Made by a program: the position numbers and the translations under genes
Notes under the pieces: model-generated
What the model was told of the DNA's origin: nothing
Seen by the model: the letters and a program-made list of their open reading frames with translations, nothing else
Database searches by the model: none
Part shown: piece after piece, positions 19,713 to 29,185 of the stretch
Numbering within the stretch: position 1 is the stretch's first letter
Layout of the letters: each line of letters opens with the position of its first letter
NCBI RefSeq assembly: GCF_029871245.1
Contig: NZ_SSON01000048.1
Location: forward strand, 62,001 to 126,000
Direction: 5' to 3'
Origin: Pseudomonas sp. BN102
GTDB taxonomy: Bacteria > Pseudomonadota > Gammaproteobacteria > Pseudomonadales > Pseudomonadaceae
DNA length: 64,000 bases

Positions 19713-20939
19713 TCACTGACCGCTGCGCATTTCCTTCGGCACGTACTTGCCGATCTCGAACTTGCCGATGGCCGCGCGGTGCACTTCGTCCGGGCCGTCG
19801 GCCAGGCGCAGGGTGCGCTGCATGGCGTACATGTAGGCCAGCGGGAAGTCGTTGGAGACACCGGCACCGCCGTGGATCTGGATGGCGCGGTCGATCACCC
19901 GCAGGGCGACGTTGGGTGCCACCACCTTGATCTGGGCGATCTCGCTCTTGGCCACCTTGTTGCCCACGGTGTCCATCATATAGGCCGCCTTCAGGGTCAG
20001 CAGGCGGGCCATGTCGATTTCCATCCGCGAGTCGGCGATCTTGTCGAGGTTGCCACCCAGGCGCGCCAGCGGCTTGCCGAAGGCGGTGCGGCTGACGGCG
20101 CGCTTGCACATCAGTTCCAGGGCGCGTTCGGCCATGCCGATGGAGCGCATGCAGTGGTGGATGCGGCCCGGACCGAGGCGGCCCTGGGCGATCTCGAAGC
20201 CTCGGCCCTCGCCCAGCAGTACGTTCTCGTAGGGCACGCGCACGTTCTCGAAGACCACCTCGGCATGGCCGTGGGGGGCGTCGTCGTAGCCGAACACCGG
20301 CAGCGGGCGCAGTACCTTCACACCGGGGGTGTCGATGGGCACCAGGATCATCGAGTGCTGCTGGTGGCGCGGCGCGTCCGGGTTGGACAGGCCCATGAAG
20401 ACGAGGATCTTGCAGCGCGGGTCGCAGGCGCCCGAGGTCCACCACTTGCTGCCGTTGATCACCCACTCGTCACCCTGGCGCACGGCGCGGGCTTCCATGT
20501 TGGTGGCGTCGGACGAGGCTACGCCCGGCTCGGTCATGGCGAATGCGGAGCGGATCTCGCCACGCAGCAGTGGCTCCAGCCATTGTTTCTTCTGTGCTTC
20601 GTTGGCGTAGCGCACCAGCACTTCCATGTTGCCGGTATCCGGCGCGGAGCAGTTGAAGGGCTCCGGCCCGAGCAGGGAGCGGCCCATGATCTCGGCCAGC
20701 GGCGCGTACTCCATATTGGTCAGGCCGGCGCCGTATTCGGATTCCGGCAGGAACAGGTTCCACAGGCCTTCCGCCTTGGCCTTGGCCTTCAGCTCTTCCA
20801 TGATCGCGGTGGGCTGCCAGCGGTCACCCTCGGCGACCTGCTGCTCGAATACCGGCTCGGCCGGATAGACGTAGGCGTCCATGAATGCGGTGACGCGTTC
20901 ACGCAGTTCCTGGACCTTCGGGGAATAGGCGAATTCCAT
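19713..20939 (-). CDS. Acyl-CoA dehydrogenase (ACAD10/11-like)
   Basis: FAD-dependent acyl-CoA dehydrogenase of 408 residues, cytoplasmic, feeding electrons to ETF. The order is N-terminal helical domain, FAD/substrate motif [15 protein letters not shown] (about 133-147), the beta domain and the C-terminal helices with [13 protein letters not shown] and [12 protein letters not shown]. It belongs to the longer ACAD10/11-like branch, which acts on branched or hydroxylated acyl chains. It is divergently transcribed from a LysR regulator, the usual sign of control by that protein. Recalled PAO1 equivalent: PA2550. The true acyl substrate is unknown. Confidence 0.9.
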   Translation of the reverse strand: MEFAYSPKVQELRERVTAFMDAYVYPAEPVFEQQVAEGDRWQPTAIMEELKAKAKAEGLWNLFLPESEYGAGLTNMEYAPLAEIMGRSLLGPEPFNCSAPDTGNMEVLVRYANEAQKKQWLEPLLRGEIRSAFAMTEPGVASSDATNMEARAVRQGDEWVINGSKWWTSGACDPRCKILVFMGLSNPDAPRHQQHSMILVPIDTPGVKVLRPLPVFGYDDAPHGHAEVVFENVRVPYENVLLGEGRGFEIAQGRLGPGRIHHCMRSIGMAERALELMCKRAVSRTAFGKPLARLGGNLDKIADSRMEIDMARLLTLKAAYMMDTVGNKVAKSEIAQIKVVAPNVALRVIDRAIQIHGGAGVSNDFPLAYMYAMQRTLRLADGPDEVHRAAIGKFEIGKYVPKEMRSGQ

Positions 20940-21029
20940 GTGGGGCTACCTTTTGCGGGGCTATGGGGTGAGGTCTGGTAAGGATGCTAGAACAGGGCGT
21001 AAGATTTACCCAACCTATTTTCGCCATGT

Positions 21030-21041
21030 ATGAACATTCAT
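21030..21041. promoter_or_regulatory. Candidate LysR-regulator site in the divergent promoter region
   Basis: ATGAACATTCAT, half-sites ATGAA and TTCAT about two bases, lies between the divergent acyl-CoA dehydrogenase gene and the LysR gene. LysR proteins commonly bind such dyads here; only position and symmetry support it. Confidence 0.35.
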
Positions 21042-21091
21042 CACCGATATATGATCCGCTGATAAAAACAATTGCGAGGAGCACGCCCGGC

Positions 21092-22024
21092 ATGAATCTG
21101 AACAAGGTAGACCTCAACCTCTTCATCGTCTTCGACGCCATCTACACCGAGGCCAACCTCACCCGCGCCGGACAGATAGTGGGCATCACCCAGCCTGCCG
21201 TTTCCAACGCCCTCGCTCGCCTGCGCGAGACCTTCAACGATCCGCTCTTCGTCCGCACCGCCCAGGGCATGGTGCCCACGCCCATGGCGCAGAACATCAT
21301 CGGCCCAGTGCGCAACGCCCTACAACTGCTGCGGGTATCGGTTCAGGAAAGCCGCACCTTCAACCCGGCCCAGGCGAACAAGACCTACCGCATCAGCATG
21401 ACCGACCTCACCGAGACGGTGATCCTGCCGCCGCTGTTCCAGCGCCTGCGCCGCATGGCGCCGACCGTGCAGATCGAGAGCTTCCTGGCCAAGCGCCGCG
21501 AAACCACCAAGGAACTGGCCGCCGGCCGCCTGGACTTCGCCGTGGACGCCCCGCTCAACACCGACCCCCAGGTGCGCCACGTCAAGCTGATGGAAGACCG
21601 CTATGTCTGCGCCATGCGCCGCGGCCACCCGCTGGCCAAGGAGAAAATCAGCCTGGACGAGTACCTGTCGCTGTCGCACATCCATATTTCCAGCCGCAGG
21701 AGCGGCCTGGGCTACATCGACCTGTCATTGGGCAAGATGGGGATCCAGCGCAAGGTCACACTGCGCTCGCAGCACTACCTGATGGCCTCCACCGTGCTGC
21801 ACGGCACCGACATGGCCATCACCGTCCCCGAGCGCTTCGCTCGCCGCCATGACCTGCACTACGTCGACTTGCCGGTGCACGACGTGCCCTCCCTGGAAAC
21901 CCACCTCTACTGGCACGAAAGCACCGACCAGGACCCGGCCAACCGCTGGATGCGCGAGCAGATCATCGAAATCTGCCAGCAGGTGACGGCGCAGGAGCAG
22001 AAGGAGCTGAAAGAAAGGGCCTGA
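21092..22024 (+). CDS. LysR-family transcriptional regulator
   Basis: DNA-binding regulator of 310 residues with the LysR N-terminal winged helix (DLNLFIVFDAIYTEANLTRAG, about 7-27; then TQPAVSNALARLRE) and a C-terminal effector-binding domain. The N-terminus resembles the NodD/LeuO-like group (LNLFxVFDAI). The ATG at 21092 is used because it begins the conserved domain and follows GAGGAG; the longer open frame adds 36 residues with no family resemblance. Divergent from the acyl-CoA dehydrogenase gene, which is its likely target. Recalled PAO1 equivalent: PA2551. Confidence 0.9.
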   Translation: MNLNKVDLNLFIVFDAIYTEANLTRAGQIVGITQPAVSNALARLRETFNDPLFVRTAQGMVPTPMAQNIIGPVRNALQLLRVSVQESRTFNPAQANKTYRISMTDLTETVILPPLFQRLRRMAPTVQIESFLAKRRETTKELAAGRLDFAVDAPLNTDPQVRHVKLMEDRYVCAMRRGHPLAKEKISLDEYLSLSHIHISSRRSGLGYIDLSLGKMGIQRKVTLRSQHYLMASTVLHGTDMAITVPERFARRHDLHYVDLPVHDVPSLETHLYWHESTDQDPANRWMREQIIEICQQVTAQEQKELKERA

Positions 22025-22041
22025 TCCCCGCTGGGACACCT

Positions 22042-22141
22042 TGTGGGGGCGAATTCATTCGCTAAGCAGACCGAAGTCCTGCCCTGGGGTGTCTCAGGAG
22101 GGCAACTGCGCTGCCCTTAGCGACTGAAGTCGCCCCCACAA
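22042..22141. repeat. Long form of the GTGGGGGCGAATTCATTCGC repeat (copy at the LysR gene end)
   Basis: Outer arms TTGTGGGGGCGAATTCATTC and GACTGAAGTCGCCCCCACAA with inner arms such as AGGGCAACTGCGCTGCCCTT. It fills the gap between the convergent LysR and enoyl-CoA hydratase genes. Confidence 0.75.
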
Positions 22142-22169
22142 GGAAAAGCGAATTGCGGCCCGCTTGGAC

Positions 22170-22940
22170 TCAGCGACCGAACTCCGGCTTGCGCTTTTCG
22201 ATGAAGGCGCCCATGCCTTCCTTCTGGTCCGGGGTGGCGAACACCGCCTGGAACAGTCGTCGCTCGAAACGCAGGCCCTCTCCCAGCGAACCTTCGTCGA
22301 CCCGGTTCACGCATTCCTTGAGCATCAGCACCGCCGTGCGCGATTGCGCGGCGATGCGGCTGGCGCTGTCCATGGCCTCTTCCAGCAGTTCCGCCACCGG
22401 CACCACGCGCGCCACCACGCCGCAACGCTCGGCCTCGGCCGCGTCCATGGTGCGACCGGTGAGGAGCATTTCCATGGCCTTGGCACGGCCCACCAGACGG
22501 GTCAGGCGCTGGGTGCCGCCGGAGCCGGGAATCACCCCCAGCTTCACTTCCGGCAGGCCGAAACGGGCGTTGTCGGCAGCGATGATGAAGTCGCACATCA
22601 GCGCCAGTTCGAAGCCACCGCCGAGGGCGTGGCCGGCGACGGCGGCGATGATCGGCTTGCGCCGCTGCGCCACCCGGTCCCAGCGGCCGAGAAAGTCGTC
22701 CAGGTAGGTGTCGGGGAAGCACTTCTCGGCCATTTCCTTGACATCGGCGCCAGCGGCGAAGGCCTTGGCCGAGCCGGTGATCAACACGCAACCGATGGCG
22801 GGGTCGCGCTCGAAACCGTCGAGTGCCTGGTTCAGCTCGTCGATCAATTGAGTGTTGATGGCGTTCAGGGCTTCGGGGCGGTTCAGGGTGATGAGGCCGA
22901 CAGCGCCGGCCTGCTCCACCAGCAGGGTCTGGTAGGTCAT
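22170..22940 (-). CDS. Enoyl-CoA hydratase/isomerase family protein
   Basis: Crotonase-fold enzyme of 256 residues that hydrates enoyl-CoA in beta-oxidation. The oxyanion-hole motif is present twice as [11 protein letters not shown] (about 60-70) and [16 protein letters not shown] (about 101-116), the latter with the first catalytic Glu; the second catalytic Glu is in [12 protein letters not shown]. It is read in the same direction as the upstream acyl-CoA dehydrogenase but is separated from it by 107 bases that contain a repeat (22969-23035). By recall, this gene is not between PA2551 and PA2552 in PAO1, so it may be a local addition. Confidence 0.93.
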   Translation of the reverse strand: MTYQTLLVEQAGAVGLITLNRPEALNAINTQLIDELNQALDGFERDPAIGCVLITGSAKAFAAGADVKEMAEKCFPDTYLDDFLGRWDRVAQRRKPIIAAVAGHALGGGFELALMCDFIIAADNARFGLPEVKLGVIPGSGGTQRLTRLVGRAKAMEMLLTGRTMDAAEAERCGVVARVVPVAELLEEAMDSASRIAAQSRTAVLMLKECVNRVDEGSLGEGLRFERRLFQAVFATPDQKEGMGAFIEKRKPEFGR

Positions 22941-22968
22941 ATGGGATACCTGTCAGGAGTTGGACCCT

Positions 22969-23035
22969 GTAGGAGCGAGCTTGCTCGCGAAAGAATCCGC
23001 GCGGGGCCCTGTTCGCGAGCAAGCTCGCTCCTACA
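22969..23035. repeat. Palindromic repeat of the TGTAGGAGCGAGC family (copy 1)
   Basis: Arms TGTAGGAGCGAGCTTGCTCG and CGAGCAAGCTCGCTCCTACA, near-perfect complements, around about 25 bases. Each arm is itself self-complementary (GCGAGCTTGCTCGC). This is the Pseudomonas REP type. Other copies: 41514-41575 and a degenerate one at 47307-47377. Confidence 0.85.
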
Positions 23036-23047
23036 AGTGGAAGTGGC

Positions 23048-24175
23048 TCAGAGGCTGCGCGCGATCACCATGCGCTGCACGTCCGAGGTGCCTTCATAGA
23101 TCTGGCACACGCGCACGTCGCGGTAGATGCGCTCCACCGGGAAGTCCTTGAGGTAGCCGTAGCCGCCCAGGGTCTGGATGGCCCCCGAGCAGACCTTCTC
23201 GGCCATTTCCGAGGCGAACAGCTTGGCCATGGAGGCTTCGGTCAGGCAGGGCATGCCGGCTTCTCGCAGGCTCGCCGCGTGGTGGACCATCTGCCGCGCT
23301 ACGGCGATCTGGGTGGCCATATCGGCCAGACGGAAGGCCACGGCCTGGTGCTCGATGATCGCCTTGCCGAAGGTCTTGCGCTCATGGGCGTAGTCCCGCG
23401 CCGCCTCGAAAGCCGCGCGAGCCATGCCCACGGATTGCGCGGCAATGCCGATGCGGCCGCCCTCCAGGTTGGACAGGGCGATGCGGTAGCCCTCCCCTTC
23501 CGCACCCAGACGCAGGGACGCCGGGATGCGCACGTCGTCCAGTTGGATCTGGCAGGTGTCCGAAGCGTGCTGGCCGAGCTTGTCCTCCACCCGCACCACC
23601 TGGTAGCCGGGCGTGTCGGTGGGGACGATGAAGGCGCTGATGCCCTTCTTGCCAGCGGACGGGTCGGTGACGGCGAAGACGATCACCATCCCCGCATGGC
23701 TGCCGGAAGTGATGAATTGCTTGGCGCCGTTCAGCACGTAATGGTCGCCGTCGAGGCGCGCGCGGGTGCGCAGGTCGCTGGCATCGGAGCCGGCCTGGGG
23801 TTCGGTGAGGGCGAAGGCGCCGATCATCTCGCCCGTGGCCAGCGGCTTCAGGAAGCGCTGTTTCTGCTCCTCGCTGCCGTACTTGAGGATGGGCATGCAA
23901 CCCACCGAGTTGTGCACGCTCATGATGGTGGAGCAGGCGCCGTCACCGGCGGCTATCTCCTCCAGGGCCATGGCGTAGGCCAGGTGGCCGGTGGCCGCGC
24001 CGCCCCACTCTTCCGGCACCAGCATGCCGAGAAAGCCCAGCTGAGCCATCTCGCGCAAGGCTTCGGCCGGGAAGCGGTGCTCGCGGTCCCAGGCGTCGGC
24101 GAAGGGCTTCAACCGCTCCTGGGCAAACTGCCGAGCCATGTCGCGGATCTGGATATCCTGTTCGGACGGAATCAT
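23048..24175 (-). CDS. Acyl-CoA dehydrogenase (short/branched-chain type)
   Basis: FAD-dependent acyl-CoA dehydrogenase, 375 residues, the usual length. Family signatures: [19 protein letters not shown] (about 121-139), the C-terminal [16 protein letters not shown] (about 335-350) and the catalytic-base motif [18 protein letters not shown] at the end, with Glu about residue 361. It sits 11 bases after the thiolase gene in an ordered beta-oxidation operon (ligase, SDR, thiolase, dehydrogenase). The chain-length preference cannot be read. Recalled PAO1 equivalent: PA2552. Confidence 0.94.
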   Translation of the reverse strand: MIPSEQDIQIRDMARQFAQERLKPFADAWDREHRFPAEALREMAQLGFLGMLVPEEWGGAATGHLAYAMALEEIAAGDGACSTIMSVHNSVGCMPILKYGSEEQKQRFLKPLATGEMIGAFALTEPQAGSDASDLRTRARLDGDHYVLNGAKQFITSGSHAGMVIVFAVTDPSAGKKGISAFIVPTDTPGYQVVRVEDKLGQHASDTCQIQLDDVRIPASLRLGAEGEGYRIALSNLEGGRIGIAAQSVGMARAAFEAARDYAHERKTFGKAIIEHQAVAFRLADMATQIAVARQMVHHAASLREAGMPCLTEASMAKLFASEMAEKVCSGAIQTLGGYGYLKDFPVERIYRDVRVCQIYEGTSDVQRMVIARSL

Positions 24176-24186
24176 CGCAACCTCCT

Positions 24187-25374
24187 TCAGGCCATACGCT
24201 CGATGGCGACGGCCGTGGCCTCGCCACCGCCGATGCAGAGCGACGCCACGCCGCGCTTCAGGTCGTACTGGGTCAGCGCATTGAGCAGGGTCACCAGTAC
24301 CCGCGCACCGGAGGCGCCGATGGGGTGGCCCAGCGCGCAGGCGCCGCCGTGCACGTTGAGCTTGTCGTGGGAGATGTCCAGGTCACGCATGGCGACCATG
24401 GGCACCACGGCGAAGGCTTCGTTGATCTCGAACAGGTCCACGTCGCCCAGGCTCCAGCCAGTACGCGCCAGCAGGCGCTGGATGGAGCCCACCGGCGCGG
24501 TGGTGAAGAGGTTCGGGGCCTGGGCGAAGGAGGAATGGCCGGCAATGCGCGCCAGCGGGGTCAAGCCGCGCTTCTCGGCTTCGGACAAGCGCATCAGCAG
24601 CAACGACGCGGCGCCGTCGGAAATGGAACTGGAGTTGGCCGCGGTGACGGTACCGCCTTCGCGGAAGGCCGGCTTCAGGGTGGGAATCTTCTCCAGGCGC
24701 GCCTTCGGCGGTTGTTCGTCCTGGCTGATGGTCAACAGCTCGCGGCCAGATTTCGCTTCCACCGGCACGATCTCGGCGGCGAAGCGGCCTTCGGCCATGG
24801 CCTTCTGCGCGCGGGTCAGGGAAGCGATGGCGAAGGCGTCCTGCTGCTCGCGGGTGAAGCCGTAGGCCTGGGCGCAATCCTCGGCGAAGGTGCCCATCAG
24901 TCGGCCCTTGTCGTAGGCGTCTTCCAAGCCGTCAAGGAACATGTGGTCGAGCACCTTGCCGTGGCCCATGCGGTAGCCGGAGCGGGCGCGCTCCAACAGG
25001 TAGGGCGCGTTGGACATGCTCTCCATGCCCCCGGCCAGCACCACATCGGCGCTACCGGCCAGCAACAGGTCATGGGCCAGCATCACGGTCTTCATGCCCG
25101 AGCCGCACATCTTGTTCACCGTGGAGCAGACCACGCCCTGGGGCAGGCCCGCACCAAGGGCGGCCTGGCGCGCCGGGGCCTGGCCCTGGCCGGCCTGCAG
25201 CACACAGCCCATGATCACTTCGTCGACGGCGTCGGCCTGCACCCCGGCGCGCTCCAGCGCGGCGCGGTTGGCGGCGGCGCCGAGTTGCGCGGCGGTGACG
25301 TCCTTGAAGTCGCCGAGGAAGCCACCCATGGGCGTGCGGGCGGCGCTGACGATAACGATGGGATCTTTGTTCAT
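24187..25374 (-). CDS. Acetyl-CoA C-acyltransferase (thiolase)
   Basis: Thiolase of 395 residues that cleaves 3-ketoacyl-CoA with CoA in beta-oxidation. The nucleophilic cysteine is in [14 protein letters not shown] (about residues 86-99), the His motif in INEAFAVVP and the second catalytic Cys-x-Gly in [15 protein letters not shown] at the C-terminus, with [17 protein letters not shown] in between. The ATG at 25374 follows AAGGAGAACGCC; a frame open further upstream (13 residues) is not used. The gene is 10 bases from the SDR gene and 11 from the dehydrogenase, a tight operon. Confidence 0.95.
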   Translation of the reverse strand: MNKDPIVIVSAARTPMGGFLGDFKDVTAAQLGAAANRAALERAGVQADAVDEVIMGCVLQAGQGQAPARQAALGAGLPQGVVCSTVNKMCGSGMKTVMLAHDLLLAGSADVVLAGGMESMSNAPYLLERARSGYRMGHGKVLDHMFLDGLEDAYDKGRLMGTFAEDCAQAYGFTREQQDAFAIASLTRAQKAMAEGRFAAEIVPVEAKSGRELLTISQDEQPPKARLEKIPTLKPAFREGGTVTAANSSSISDGAASLLLMRLSEAEKRGLTPLARIAGHSSFAQAPNLFTTAPVGSIQRLLARTGWSLGDVDLFEINEAFAVVPMVAMRDLDISHDKLNVHGGACALGHPIGASGARVLVTLLNALTQYDLKRGVASLCIGGGEATAVAIERMA

Positions 25375-25384
25375 GGCGTTCTCC

Positions 25385-26152
25385 TTACTTGGCGGCCATG
25401 CGCAGCGCGCCATCCAGACGGATGACTTCGCCGTTGAGCATGCTGTTCTCGATGATGTGGCGGGCCAGCGCGGCGTATTCGTCCGGGCGACCCAGGCGCG
25501 GCGGGAATGGCACGTTGGCGGCCAGGGAGTCCTGAACCTCCTGCGGCATGCCGGCCATCATCGGCGTCTCGAAGATACCGGGGGCGATGCACATCACGCG
25601 GATGCCGGAACGCGCCAGGTCGCGGGCCACCGGCAGGGTCATGGCGGCCACGCCGCCTTTGGAGGCCGAATAGGCGGCCTGGCCCATCTGGCCGTCGAAC
25701 GCCGCGACCGACGCGGTGTTGATGATCACGCCGCGCTCGCCACCTTCGTTCGGTTGGCCCTGGGCCATGGCCTCTGCGGCCAGGCGCAGCATGTTGAAGC
25801 TGCCGATCAGGTTGACTTCGATCACCCGGCGGAAGCTGTCCAGGCCGTGGGCACCATTGCGACCCAGCACCTTCTCGGCCGGCGCGACGCCAGCGCAGTT
25901 GATCAGCCCATGCAGGCCGCCGAAGGCCTCCACTGCTGCGGCCACGGCGGCGCGGGCATCCTCTTCACGGGTGATGTCGGCCTTGACGAAGCGGGCATTG
26001 CCGCCCAGCTCCTCGGCACGGGCGGTGCCGGCCTCGGCGTTGATGTCCACCAGCAGCACCTTGCCGCCCTGCCCCAGCAGTTCGCGGGCGGTGGCAAGAC
26101 CCAGACCGGAGCTGCCGCCGGTCACCAGGAAAACGGAATTCTCTATACGCAC
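25385..26152 (-). CDS. SDR-family 3-hydroxyacyl-CoA dehydrogenase (HSD17B10-like)
   Basis: NAD-dependent short-chain dehydrogenase of 255 residues. The glycine motif is [12 protein letters not shown] (about 11-22), the substrate motif NCAGVAP, and the catalytic triad Ser...Tyr-x3-Lys is in [20 protein letters not shown] followed by KGG. The family (3-hydroxyacyl-CoA dehydrogenase type II) oxidises 3-hydroxyacyl-CoA, including 2-methyl-branched substrates. Operon position between ligase and thiolase matches that step. Recalled PAO1 equivalent: PA2554. Confidence 0.93.
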   Translation of the reverse strand: MRIENSVFLVTGGSSGLGLATARELLGQGGKVLLVDINAEAGTARAEELGGNARFVKADITREEDARAAVAAAVEAFGGLHGLINCAGVAPAEKVLGRNGAHGLDSFRRVIEVNLIGSFNMLRLAAEAMAQGQPNEGGERGVIINTASVAAFDGQMGQAAYSASKGGVAAMTLPVARDLARSGIRVMCIAPGIFETPMMAGMPQEVQDSLAANVPFPPRLGRPDEYAALARHIIENSMLNGEVIRLDGALRMAAK

Positions 26153-26170
26153 TTTTGCTTCTCCTCTGGA

Positions 26171-27790
26171 TCAGTGAGCGGCGGCTGTCTGGGCCTTGGC
26201 GATCTCCTGGTTGCGCAGGAGGAAACGCTGGATCTTGCCGCTCGGGGTCTTGGGCAATTCCGCGACGAACTCGATTTCGCGCGGATAGGAATGGGCGGAC
26301 AAGCGCTTGCGCACATACTGCTGCAGCGCCTCGGCCAACGTGGCATCGGCGCTATGGCCGGCATGCAGCACGACGAACGCCTTCACCAGTTCAGTGCGTT
26401 CCGGGTCGGGCTTGCCGATCACCGCGGCCTCGATTACCGCCGGGTGCTCGATCAGCGCGCTCTCCACATCGAAGGGACCGACCCGGTAGCCTGAGGTGGT
26501 GATCACGTCGTCGGAGCGGCCGACGAAGCTGATGCTGCCGTCTTCATTGAGCTCCACTGTGTCGCCGCTCAGATAGTAGTCGCCGACGAATGACTTGGTG
26601 GCCATGCCCAGGTAGCCGGGGAACCAGAACAGCGGCGAGCGCGGCATGTCCAGGGCAAGTATGCCGGGCTGGCCGACCGGCAATTCGCGGTTGGACTCGT
26701 CCAGCACCACCACCCGGTGGCCGGGCATGGCGAAGCCGGCGGCGCCCAGGCGCACCGGGTGTTCCAGGGCGTGGTGATTGCACAGCACCATGCCCAGTTC
26801 AGTCTGGCCGTAGTGGTCGTGGATGGTGCAGCCCAGGCCCTCGGCGAACCAGCGGATCACCTCCGGGGTCAGGGGCTCGCCGGCGCTGCTGACGGCGCGC
26901 AAGCAGCCCTTGATGGACGCTTCCACCTCGTCGCGGGCGGCCAGCAGCAGGCGGTAGGCGGTAGGCGAGCCGGCCAGGTTGGTAATGCCGTACTCGCGGA
27001 TGATGCGGCAGGTGCTTTCCACGCTGAACGAACCTTCGTAGAAGGTAGTGGCGTGGCCCAGGGCCAGCGGGCCGGTGACCGCGTAGTAGAGGCCGTAGGC
27101 CCAGCCCGGATCGGCCAGGTTCCAGAAGTTGTCCGTCGGACGCAGGTCCACCGCATCGCGCATGTAGCTGACGAAGGCGACTATGGCCTTCAGCGGCACG
27201 GCCAGGGGCTTGGCCAGCCCGGTAGTGCCGGACGTGAACATCAGCAGGAAGGGGTCGGAGGCGGTGCGCATCACCGGCTCGAAGCTCGCCGGCTGGCGCT
27301 CCAGCTCGGTCCAGAAATCATCGCCCACCACCAGCACCGGCGGAACGCCGTCCACCTCGTCCAGCTTGGGCCGGTTGGTCAGGTCGGTGACTACCAGCTT
27401 CGAGCCGGCGCCCTTGACCCGATGCTCGATGGCCTTGGGGCCGAAGGCGGTGAACAGCGGCTGGTAGACGGCGCCGATGCGCCAGGTGCCAAGGATGGTG
27501 ATCAGCAGCTCCGGGGTGCGCGGCAGCATGCCCGAGACGCAATCGCCGGGGCGCACGCCGCGCTCCTCGAGGTAATTGGCGAAGCGCGCAGCGGCTTCCT
27601 TGAGCTGGGCGAAAGTCCAGGTGGCGCGCTCACCGTCGCGACCCTCCCAATACAGGGCGACGCGCTCCGAGTCGGCGTGGCGATCGCAGCATTCGACGCA
27701 GGCATTGAGGGCGTCGAGGTTGCCGACCAGGGTCGTGGAAGCGGCGTTGGCGTAGTCGAACTCGCGGGCAGCGGTGAAGTAGTCGCGCAT
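26171..27790 (-). CDS. AMP-binding acyl-CoA synthetase (medium-chain MACS-like)
   Basis: ATP-dependent acid:CoA ligase of the ANL superfamily, 539 residues. Core motifs: MFTSGTTGLAKPL (ATP/AMP P-loop, about 185-197), HDHYGQTELGM (about 324-334), the hinge SGDTVELNEDGSISFVGRSDD and the C-terminal Lys motif LPKTPSGKIQR. The ATG at 27790 begins the family-like sequence; the preceding 46 codons are open but unrelated. It opens the ligase-SDR-thiolase-dehydrogenase unit and lies 186 bases after the AraC-type gene. It activates an acid that the operon then degrades. Recalled PAO1 equivalent: PA2555. Confidence 0.92.
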   Translation of the reverse strand: MRDYFTAAREFDYANAASTTLVGNLDALNACVECCDRHADSERVALYWEGRDGERATWTFAQLKEAAARFANYLEERGVRPGDCVSGMLPRTPELLITILGTWRIGAVYQPLFTAFGPKAIEHRVKGAGSKLVVTDLTNRPKLDEVDGVPPVLVVGDDFWTELERQPASFEPVMRTASDPFLLMFTSGTTGLAKPLAVPLKAIVAFVSYMRDAVDLRPTDNFWNLADPGWAYGLYYAVTGPLALGHATTFYEGSFSVESTCRIIREYGITNLAGSPTAYRLLLAARDEVEASIKGCLRAVSSAGEPLTPEVIRWFAEGLGCTIHDHYGQTELGMVLCNHHALEHPVRLGAAGFAMPGHRVVVLDESNRELPVGQPGILALDMPRSPLFWFPGYLGMATKSFVGDYYLSGDTVELNEDGSISFVGRSDDVITTSGYRVGPFDVESALIEHPAVIEAAVIGKPDPERTELVKAFVVLHAGHSADATLAEALQQYVRKRLSAHSYPREIEFVAELPKTPSGKIQRFLLRNQEIAKAQTAAAH

Positions 27791-27911
27791 CGGGTGGGCT
27801 CCGGGTTTGTTTTTGTTGGAGTACCGGGATGGTCGCGCCGAGCGGGGGTGGCGGCAATGTCGAAAGGCATCAACCTGGGTGAGCGGATTTGACAGGAGCA
27901 GACTGCTCTGT

Positions 27912-27939
27912 TGTAGGGGCGAATTCATTCGCCCCTACA
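27912..27939. repeat. Short palindromic repeat of the GGGGCGAATTCATTCGCCCC family
   Basis: Perfect palindrome TGTAGGGGCGAA / TTCGCCCCTACA around TTCA, followed by a partial third arm (ACCGCCCCTACAG). It lies just after the AraC-type gene stop. Confidence 0.8.
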
Positions 27940-27976
27940 GAAAAACCGCCCCTACAGGCTGAGCCCGGGCGGGCGC

Positions 27977-29005
27977 TCAACTCGATTCGGGATGAATCAG
28001 CGCCCGGTATTGCCCCGGCGTCGAGCCGGTCCACTTCTTGAAGGCCTTGTAGAAGGCGCTGGTGTCGGCGAAGCCCAGTTCGAAGGCCAGCTCGGTGAAG
28101 TTGCCTTCGCCGCTGTCCAGCCTGGCGATGGCCAGGTCGCGCCGGACCTGGTCCTTCAGCCCCTGGTAGGACTGCCCTTCCAGGGACAGCTTGCGGCGCA
28201 GGGTCGAGGGCGCCATGAAGAAGTGGCAGGACAGTGCCTCCAGGTCCGGCCAGCGCTCGGGCTTCAGGCTGCGCAGGTAGGCCCTGATGCGCGCGGCCAG
28301 GCTCTGCGGGTCGCGGTAGCGGACCAGGATGTTCGCCGGTAGACCGCCTAGGAAGCGCTTGAGGTCGCGCTGGCTGCGGCGCACCGGCAGCTCCAGGCAG
28401 TCGGCGTTGAACAGCAGGCGGCTGTGCAGCCGGGAGAAGCGCAGGTTGGTGCTGAACATCACCCGGTAGTCTTCGATGTAGTCGGGCACCGCGCAGCGCA
28501 GGTCGACGCCGAGGATGGGAATGCGCCGACCGGCCAGCCAACAGAGCAGGCCATGGATCATCAGCCACAGGGTGAAATAGCTGAAGGCGCGGCATTGCTG
28601 GCCTTCGGGCTCGTCAAGGGCGATTTCCGCCAGGCCGCCGCGCCGCACCAGGCGCGGCGAGAGGCCGTCGAATACCAGGTCGAGGAAGCGCAATGCCACG
28701 TCCAGTGCCGCGCCCACCGTGGGCTCCTTCGCCGCCGCACGGGTCATGTAGGCGAAACTGCCGAACTTCATCCGCCGCGGATTCATGCCGAAGAATTCGT
28801 CGTCCATGCTCTGCGCGACCAGCACCCAGAGATGGCCGAAGTGCTCCGAGGAGACGCGCCCGTATGGCTTGGCCAGCAGCTCGGCAGGGATGCCGGCTCG
28901 GTTCAGCAGCGCGGAATCGTCGAAGCCCCGCTGGCGCAATTCCAGCAGGGCTTCGTGGACCAGGCGGACGGAGATGGTGCCTTTCTCGGTGGACGTGCCT
29001 GTCAT
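27977..29005 (-). CDS. AraC-family transcriptional regulator
   Basis: Regulator of 342 residues: an N-terminal arabinose-binding-like domain (OruR/ArgR-type AraC group) and the C-terminal AraC helix-turn-helix (about 245-335) with LDSGEGNFTELAFELGFADTS, and SAFYKAFKKWTGSTPGQYR. The ATG at 29005 follows AAGGGAG. It lies between two acyl-CoA ligase genes read the same way. The first ligase's own promoter is 5' of it, so it may be co-transcribed and regulate the catabolic operon. Recalled PAO1 equivalent: PA2556. Effector unknown. Confidence 0.9.
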   Translation of the reverse strand: MTGTSTEKGTISVRLVHEALLELRQRGFDDSALLNRAGIPAELLAKPYGRVSSEHFGHLWVLVAQSMDDEFFGMNPRRMKFGSFAYMTRAAAKEPTVGAALDVALRFLDLVFDGLSPRLVRRGGLAEIALDEPEGQQCRAFSYFTLWLMIHGLLCWLAGRRIPILGVDLRCAVPDYIEDYRVMFSTNLRFSRLHSRLLFNADCLELPVRRSQRDLKRFLGGLPANILVRYRDPQSLAARIRAYLRSLKPERWPDLEALSCHFFMAPSTLRRKLSLEGQSYQGLKDQVRRDLAIARLDSGEGNFTELAFELGFADTSAFYKAFKKWTGSTPGQYRALIHPESS

Positions 29006-29059
29006 GGGCTCCCTTGGGGTATCGGTTTCCGGTGAGGCACACATTTTATGCGGGTTGCT

Positions 29060-29157
29060 TGTGGGGGCGAATTTATTCGCTAAGGGCAGCGAAGCTGCCC
29101 CATGGCGTTCCGAATGGCAGGACTGCGTCCTGCTTCGCGAATGAATTCGCCCCCACA
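29060..29157. repeat. Long form of the GTGGGGGCGAA repeat
   Basis: Arms TGTGGGGGCGAATTTATTCG and CGAATGAATTCGCCCCCACA flank two inner dyads (GGCAGCGAAGCTGCC, GCAGGACTGCGTCCTGC). It is placed between the outer ligase gene and the AraC gene. Confidence 0.75.
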
Positions 29158-29185
29158 GAAGAGCGAAGAGCCCGGCCCCGGCGCC